From assembly GCA_027730465.1 (NCBI GenBank), contig JAQCGQ010000027.1, positions 1 through 8,747 of the forward strand: 8,747 nucleotides of DNA, given 5' to 3'. A program made the translations under genes and the position numbers. The first letter of the stretch is position 1; every line of letters starts with the position of its first letter. This DNA comes from Actinomycetota bacterium (GTDB taxonomy: Bacteria > Actinomycetota > Actinomycetes > Nanopelagicales > Nanopelagicaceae). Under the pieces are notes generated by a model. The model ran no database searches. It was not told where the DNA came from and saw only the letters and a list, made by a program, of their open reading frames with translations. This document shows positions 5,842 through 8,747 of this stretch, in pieces.

Positions 5842-5874
5842 ACTAAACTCTAAAGAATTACTTTAGAGTTTAGT
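5842..5874 (-). terminator. Hairpin at the end of leuD, probable terminator without U-tract
   Basis: ACTAAACTCTAAAG (5842-5855) and its exact complement (5861-5874) form a 14-bp stem with a five-base loop. Its outermost base is the first base of the leuD stop codon on the plus-strand numbering (5874). The stem is AT-rich, and the minus strand continues AAAGTTCTTC with no run of T. It may be a U-tract-less terminator, an mRNA 3' end stabiliser, or both. No other gene ends here. Confidence 0.6.
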
Positions 5875-6470
5875 TATCGAATTGGCAGTGTTTTAGGCTT
5901 AAAACTCATTCTTTTTTCTTCGAACTTTGCTACCTCATCAATTTTTGTAAAGGTCAACCCAATGTCATCTAAGCCCTGCATGAGTCGCCATCTGGTGTAA
6001 TCATCGATGGCAAAGGGGATGCTTACTGTGTCATACGTGACTGTTTTAGCCTCTAAATCAACAGTTATTTTGGTATCAGGTGCACTCTCTATTTTTTTCC
6101 AAATTTTTTCAATCTCATCCTGCGGCAAGATAACTGTTAATAGCCCCATCTTTTGTGAGTTACCACGAAAGATGTCAGCAAATCTGCTTGATAAAACCAC
6201 TTTAAAGCCATAATTTTGTAAAGCCCAAACTGCATGCTCTCTAGATGAACCTGTACCAAAATCAGGGCCTACAACTAAAACTGTGGCATTTTTATATTGA
6301 GGTTGATTTAACTCAAAGGCTGGATCATTTCGCCATGCTGCAAATAGTCCATCCTCAAAACCACTTTTAGTAATCCGCTTTAGATAAACAGCTGGGATTA
6401 TCTGATCGGTATCCACATTACTTCGGCGCAGGGGCAAAGCGCTGCCGGAATGTTTAATAAATTTTTCCAT
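5874..6470 (-). CDS. leuD: 3-isopropylmalate dehydratase small subunit
   Basis: LeuD is the swivel-domain subunit that joins LeuC to isomerise 2-isopropylmalate to 3-isopropylmalate in leucine synthesis. The 198 residues match the bacterial short-subunit family: [10 protein letters not shown] (18-27), [13 protein letters not shown] (68-80), [18 protein letters not shown] (94-111) and the C-terminal [19 protein letters not shown] (155-173). The ATG at 6470 follows the leuC stop by one base, with GGCGGA as Shine-Dalgarno 8 nt upstream inside leuC, so the two subunits are co-transcribed and probably translationally coupled. A 14-bp hairpin overlaps its stop codon. Confidence 0.97.
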   Translation of the reverse strand: MEKFIKHSGSALPLRRSNVDTDQIIPAVYLKRITKSGFEDGLFAAWRNDPAFELNQPQYKNATVLVVGPDFGTGSSREHAVWALQNYGFKVVLSSRFADIFRGNSQKMGLLTVILPQDEIEKIWKKIESAPDTKITVDLEAKTVTYDTVSIPFAIDDYTRWRLMQGLDDIGLTFTKIDEVAKFEEKRMSFKPKTLPIR

Positions 6471-6471
6471 A

Positions 6472-7869
6472 TTACAAATCCGCCGGTGAGGCTAATGTGC
6501 CTTTTAAAGCTGTAGCAGCTGCTACTAGTGGACTAACTAAGTGGGTGCGCCCGCCCTTTCCTTGCCTGCCTTCAAAGTTACGGTTACTAGTTGATGCTGC
6601 TCGCTCACCTGGCTTTAGTTGATCAGGATTCATTCCTAGGCACATAGAACAACCAGCACTTCGCCACTCTGCGCCAGCATCTAAAAACACCTTATCTAAG
6701 CCCTCGGTTTCTGCTTGTAATCTAACTCGGGCGGAGCCTGGTACAACTAAAAGCCTAAGTGATGATGCAATCTTTTTTCCTTTTAATATATCAGCGGCAG
6801 ATCTTAAATCCTCAATCCGCCCATTTGTGCAAGAACCTAAGAAAACAGTATCTACCTTAATTGATTTAAGTGGAGTCCCTGGTTTTAGATCCATATACTC
6901 CAAAGCACGTTCAGCTGCTCCTCGATCTTCAGTATTACTTAAATCTGCTGGGTTTGGCACAGATCCACTTAGAGGTAAGCCTTGACCTGGATTTGTTCCC
7001 CATGTTACAAATGGTGCTAATTCATCAGCATTTAAATTAATCTCTTTATCAAATTTTGCATCTATATCAGTAGATAATGTGTTCCAATAAGTAAGAGCAG
7101 CATCCCAATCAGCTCCTACTGGTGCGTGAGGTTTTGTCTTAACATAATCAAAAGTTGTTTGATCAGGTGCAATTAATCCTGCTCTAGCCCCGGCCTCAAT
7201 TGACATATTACAAATAGTCATACGAGCCTCCATTGAGAGCGCTCTAATTGCACTTCCACGGTACTCAAGAATATATCCCTGGCCGCCACCTGTTCCAATT
7301 TTTGCAATTACTGCCAAAATAATATCTTTACTAGTTACTCCTGGTTTTAGTGTGCCTTCAACATTTATTGCCATAGTCTTTGGCCGAAGTAATGGCAAAG
7401 TTTGAGTAGCAAGAACATGTTCAACCTCACTAGTACCAATTCCAAATGCAAGCGCACCAAATGCTCCATGAGTTGATGTGTGTGAATCCCCGCAAACGAT
7501 TGTCATCCCTGGTTGAGTAATACCCAGTTGTGGTCCAACCACATGTACAATTCCCTGCTCAATATCACCTAGAGAATGTATGCGGACACCAAACTCAGCA
7601 CAATTCTTACGAAGAGTATCTACTTGCAATTTTGAAACGGGATCAGCAATTGGTTTATCAATATTAAGAGTCGGCACATTGTGGTCTTCGGTTGCGATAG
7701 TTAATTCTGGCCGGCGCACTTTTCGATTAGCTAGGCGTAGGCCATCAAATGCTTGTGGACTAGTTACTTCATGAATTAAATGTAGGTCAATATAAAGAAG
7801 ATCTGGTTCACCGGCTTTTGAACTAACAATATGCTCAGTCCAAATCTTCTCAGCTAACGTCTTACCCAT
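6472..7869 (-). CDS. leuC: 3-isopropylmalate dehydratase large subunit
   Basis: LeuC is the aconitase-like subunit that carries the [4Fe-4S] cluster for the second step of leucine synthesis. The 465 residues are full length. The cluster ligands are Cys347 in GSCTNGR and Cys407/Cys410 in GCSMCLGM. Other landmarks are [18 protein letters not shown] (28-45), TEDHNVPT (60-67), [14 protein letters not shown] (125-138) and [19 protein letters not shown] (429-447). The ATG at 7869 has AAAGGGAG about 10 nt upstream. leuC is divergent from the regulator gene ndgR across 77 bp that hold a dyad likely bound by that regulator. Transcription probably starts near 7929, giving a leader of about 60 nt, too short for a T-box or a leucine attenuator. 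Confidence 0.98.
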   Translation of the reverse strand: MGKTLAEKIWTEHIVSSKAGEPDLLYIDLHLIHEVTSPQAFDGLRLANRKVRRPELTIATEDHNVPTLNIDKPIADPVSKLQVDTLRKNCAEFGVRIHSLGDIEQGIVHVVGPQLGITQPGMTIVCGDSHTSTHGAFGALAFGIGTSEVEHVLATQTLPLLRPKTMAINVEGTLKPGVTSKDIILAVIAKIGTGGGQGYILEYRGSAIRALSMEARMTICNMSIEAGARAGLIAPDQTTFDYVKTKPHAPVGADWDAALTYWNTLSTDIDAKFDKEINLNADELAPFVTWGTNPGQGLPLSGSVPNPADLSNTEDRGAAERALEYMDLKPGTPLKSIKVDTVFLGSCTNGRIEDLRSAADILKGKKIASSLRLLVVPGSARVRLQAETEGLDKVFLDAGAEWRSAGCSMCLGMNPDQLKPGERAASTSNRNFEGRQGKGGRTHLVSPLVAAATALKGTLASPADL

Positions 7870-7879
7870 TTCTTACTTA

Positions 7880-7887
7880 CTCCCTTT
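7880..7887 (-). promoter_or_regulatory. leuC ribosome binding site
   Basis: AAAGGGAG on the minus strand, followed by TAAGTAAGAA and the leuC ATG. The 10-nt spacing is a little long. The core and TAA-rich spacer repeat the arrangement before rpmB. Confidence 0.65.
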
Positions 7888-7911
7888 TTCTTGCAACTTT
7901 ATTCACTAGAT

Positions 7912-7940
7912 TTGCTTCTCACCTAATGAGATGGCATTAT
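7912..7940 (+). promoter_or_regulatory. ndgR promoter giving a leaderless GTG start
   Basis: TTGCTT (7912-7917) and CATTAT (7935-7940) are exactly 17 bp apart. The -10 ends 6 nt before the GTG at 7947, which has no Shine-Dalgarno site, so the mRNA would begin at or next to the start codon. The same bases read on the other strand as GATAAT (7936-7941), a possible -10 for leuC. Confidence 0.5.
7917..7931. promoter_or_regulatory. Likely NdgR/LtbR-type operator shared by leuC and ndgR
   Basis: TCTCA (7917-7921) and TGAGA (7927-7931) form a perfect 5-bp dyad with a 5-bp spacer. It lies between the -35 and -10 of the ndgR promoter and over the predicted leuC transcription start. The 12 bases 7920-7931, CACCTAATGAGA, match ten positions of the LtbR motif CA(T/C)ATAGTG(A/G)GA as I remember it from Corynebacterium glutamicum. 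The dyad is seen; the binding protein is inferred. Confidence 0.55.
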
Positions 7941-7946
7941 CAGAGT

Positions 7947-8669
7947 GTGGACAAGAAGAATAGCGGAGTTGGTGTATTAGACAAAGCCTTGCGCATCCTT
8001 GCCGCATTAGAGGCTGGTCCGCAATCATTAAGTGATCTTGTCACCGCCACCGCCATTGCAAGGCCTACCGCCCATCGCTTAGCTGTAGCCCTTGAGCACC
8101 ATCGATTAGTTAGTAGGGATTTTTCTGGCCGATTTATTTTAGGCACCCGTTCATCTGAATTAGCTGCAGCAGCTGGTGAGGATAAATTACTAGCAATTGC
8201 AACACCTGCTCTGACCGCACTTAGAGATGCAACAAGTGAAAGCGCACAGCTCTATCGCCGGCAAGGTGATCTGCGAATTTGTGTAGCAACCGCGGAGAGA
8301 CTAACTGGATTACGGGATTCAGTCCCAGTTGGCACTGTGTTAACTATGCAGGCTGGATCTGCTGCTCAAATCTTGCTTGCGTGGGAGGATCCAGAAAAAC
8401 TTCATCGAGGATTAGTAAATGCAAAATTTACAGCAGCAAATCTTGCCGCTGTTCGCCGACGGGGTTGGGCGCAATCGGTAGGTGAGCGAGAGGCTGGAGT
8501 TGCATCAGTTTCAGCACCAGTTCGTGGACCAAATAATAAAGTAGTTGCTGCCGTAAGTATTAGTGGACCAATGGAAAGATTAAGTCGCCAGCCAGGCAGA
8601 CTTCACGCTGCCGCAATTGTTGCAACCGCTGCCAGAATAAGTGATTATTTACTAAAAAATAATAAGTAA
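7947..8669 (+). CDS. ndgR: IclR-family regulator of amino acid synthesis (NdgR/LtbR type)
   Basis: This IclR-family protein is very close to the actinobacterial NdgR/LtbR group, which controls leuCD and other amino acid genes. With the GTG at 7947 it has 240 residues: an N-terminal winged helix-turn-helix (about 8-65, recognition region IARPTAHRLAVALEHHRLVSRD at 37-58) and a C-terminal effector domain (about 80-235) with QLYRRQGDLRICVATAERLTGLRDSVPVG (101-129), MQAGSAAQILLAW (134-146) and GVASVSAPVRGP (184-195). An ATG at 7926 would add seven residues (MRWHYQS) absent from relatives, and it lies inside the probable operator and promoter, so I reject it. The gene is divergent from leuC and ends 9 nt before the convergent tRNA. 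The ligand is not evident from sequence. Confidence 0.94.
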   Translation: MDKKNSGVGVLDKALRILAALEAGPQSLSDLVTATAIARPTAHRLAVALEHHRLVSRDFSGRFILGTRSSELAAAAGEDKLLAIATPALTALRDATSESAQLYRRQGDLRICVATAERLTGLRDSVPVGTVLTMQAGSAAQILLAWEDPEKLHRGLVNAKFTAANLAAVRRRGWAQSVGEREAGVASVSAPVRGPNNKVVAAVSISGPMERLSRQPGRLHAAAIVATAARISDYLLKNNK

Positions 8670-8673
8670 ATAA
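8645..8673. repeat. AT-rich inverted repeat at the ndgR/tRNA convergence
   Basis: TTATTTACT (8645-8653) and AGTAAATAA (8665-8673) are exact complements separated by 11 bases, overlapping the ndgR stop codon. Only one of nine pairs is GC, so the hairpin is weak. On the tRNA strand the loop contains six T in a row. It may help end either transcript, but simple AT-richness could also explain it. Confidence 0.35.
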
Positions 8674-8678
8674 GTAAG

Positions 8679-8747
8679 TAGCTCCGAGGGGATTCGAACC
8701 CCCGTAGCTGGCTTGAGAAGCCAGAGTCCTAGGCCACTAGACGACGG
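8679..8747 (-). tRNA. tRNA-Glu(CUC), missing the first four bases at the window edge
   Basis: Read on the minus strand, the D arm (GTCT/GGAC with TAGTGGCCTA), the anticodon arm CTGGC-TTCTCAA-GCCAG, a 4-base variable loop and the T arm GGGGG-TTCGAAT-CCCCT are all present. The anticodon CTC (8715-8717) reads GAG, giving Glu. The 3' acceptor strand is CGGAGCT with discriminator A, so base 1 off the window must be A, or G in a G-U pair. The CCA end is not encoded; ACT follows. tRNA-Glu or tRNA-Gln genes near the leuC/IclR pair are usual in actinobacteria. Confidence 0.93.

Noticed and set aside
7870..7946. Leucine attenuator or T-box before leuC
   Set aside because: The leader is at most about 60-75 nt, with no short ORF rich in Leu codons, no terminator/antiterminator pair and no T-box sequence.
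8679..8747. tRNA-Glu as an integration site for a mobile element
   Set aside because: No copy of the tRNA 3' end, integrase or compositional shift occurs in the window, and the neighbours are conserved core genes.
1..8747. A novel multi-gene system, CRISPR array, IS element or phage remnant
   Set aside because: Every substantial gene belongs to a familiar core family in a conserved actinobacterial order; no repeat array, transposase or defence-type gene was seen.

Overview
The window looks like core chromosome from a small-genome, low-to-moderate-GC actinobacterium. The gene order recG / rpmB / thiL / Lrp-type protein / ddl / gpsA / plsC / HU / leuD / leuC / IclR regulator / tRNA-Glu matches a block conserved in Streptomyces and Mycobacterium. 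Every recognisable protein is actinobacterial in style: HU has a Lys/Ala-rich tail, the IclR protein is of the NdgR/LtbR type, and L28 is the four-cysteine form. AT-rich codon use and very tight gene spacing suggest a streamlined freshwater lineage such as acI/Nanopelagicales. That assignment is inference from style only.

Layout. Positions 1-321 hold the N-terminus of RecG (minus strand, cut by the window edge). After a 127-bp divergent gap comes rpmB (plus), which meets thiL (minus) stop to stop. An 83-bp gap with an inverted repeat separates thiL from a divergent stand-alone AsnC/Lrp effector-domain gene (plus). The 3' end of that gene overlaps a YbaK-type deacylase gene. From 5202 down to 1887 runs a minus-strand operon, plsC-gpsA-ddl-ybaK, with overlaps or gaps of only 1-4 bases. 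It makes glycerol-3-phosphate and phosphatidic acid for membranes and D-Ala-D-Ala for the wall. A strong intrinsic terminator (5246-5278) separates it from the HU gene. HU is followed upstream by leuCD (minus), whose divergent partner is the IclR regulator ndgR (plus). The regulator converges on a partial tRNA-Glu(CUC) at the right edge.

Regulation readable from the sequence. The leuC-ndgR gap carries a dyad, TCTCA-N5-TGAGA, between the -35 and -10 of a likely leaderless ndgR promoter. It resembles the LtbR operator remembered from Corynebacterium, so ndgR probably controls itself and leuCD. plsC and possibly recG also look leaderless. rpmB, the Lrp-type gene, HU and leuC have clear Shine-Dalgarno sites.

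No mobile element, CRISPR array or plainly novel multi-gene system was found. The points of interest are regulatory elements, start-site choices and small departures from the usual actinobacterial gene order.
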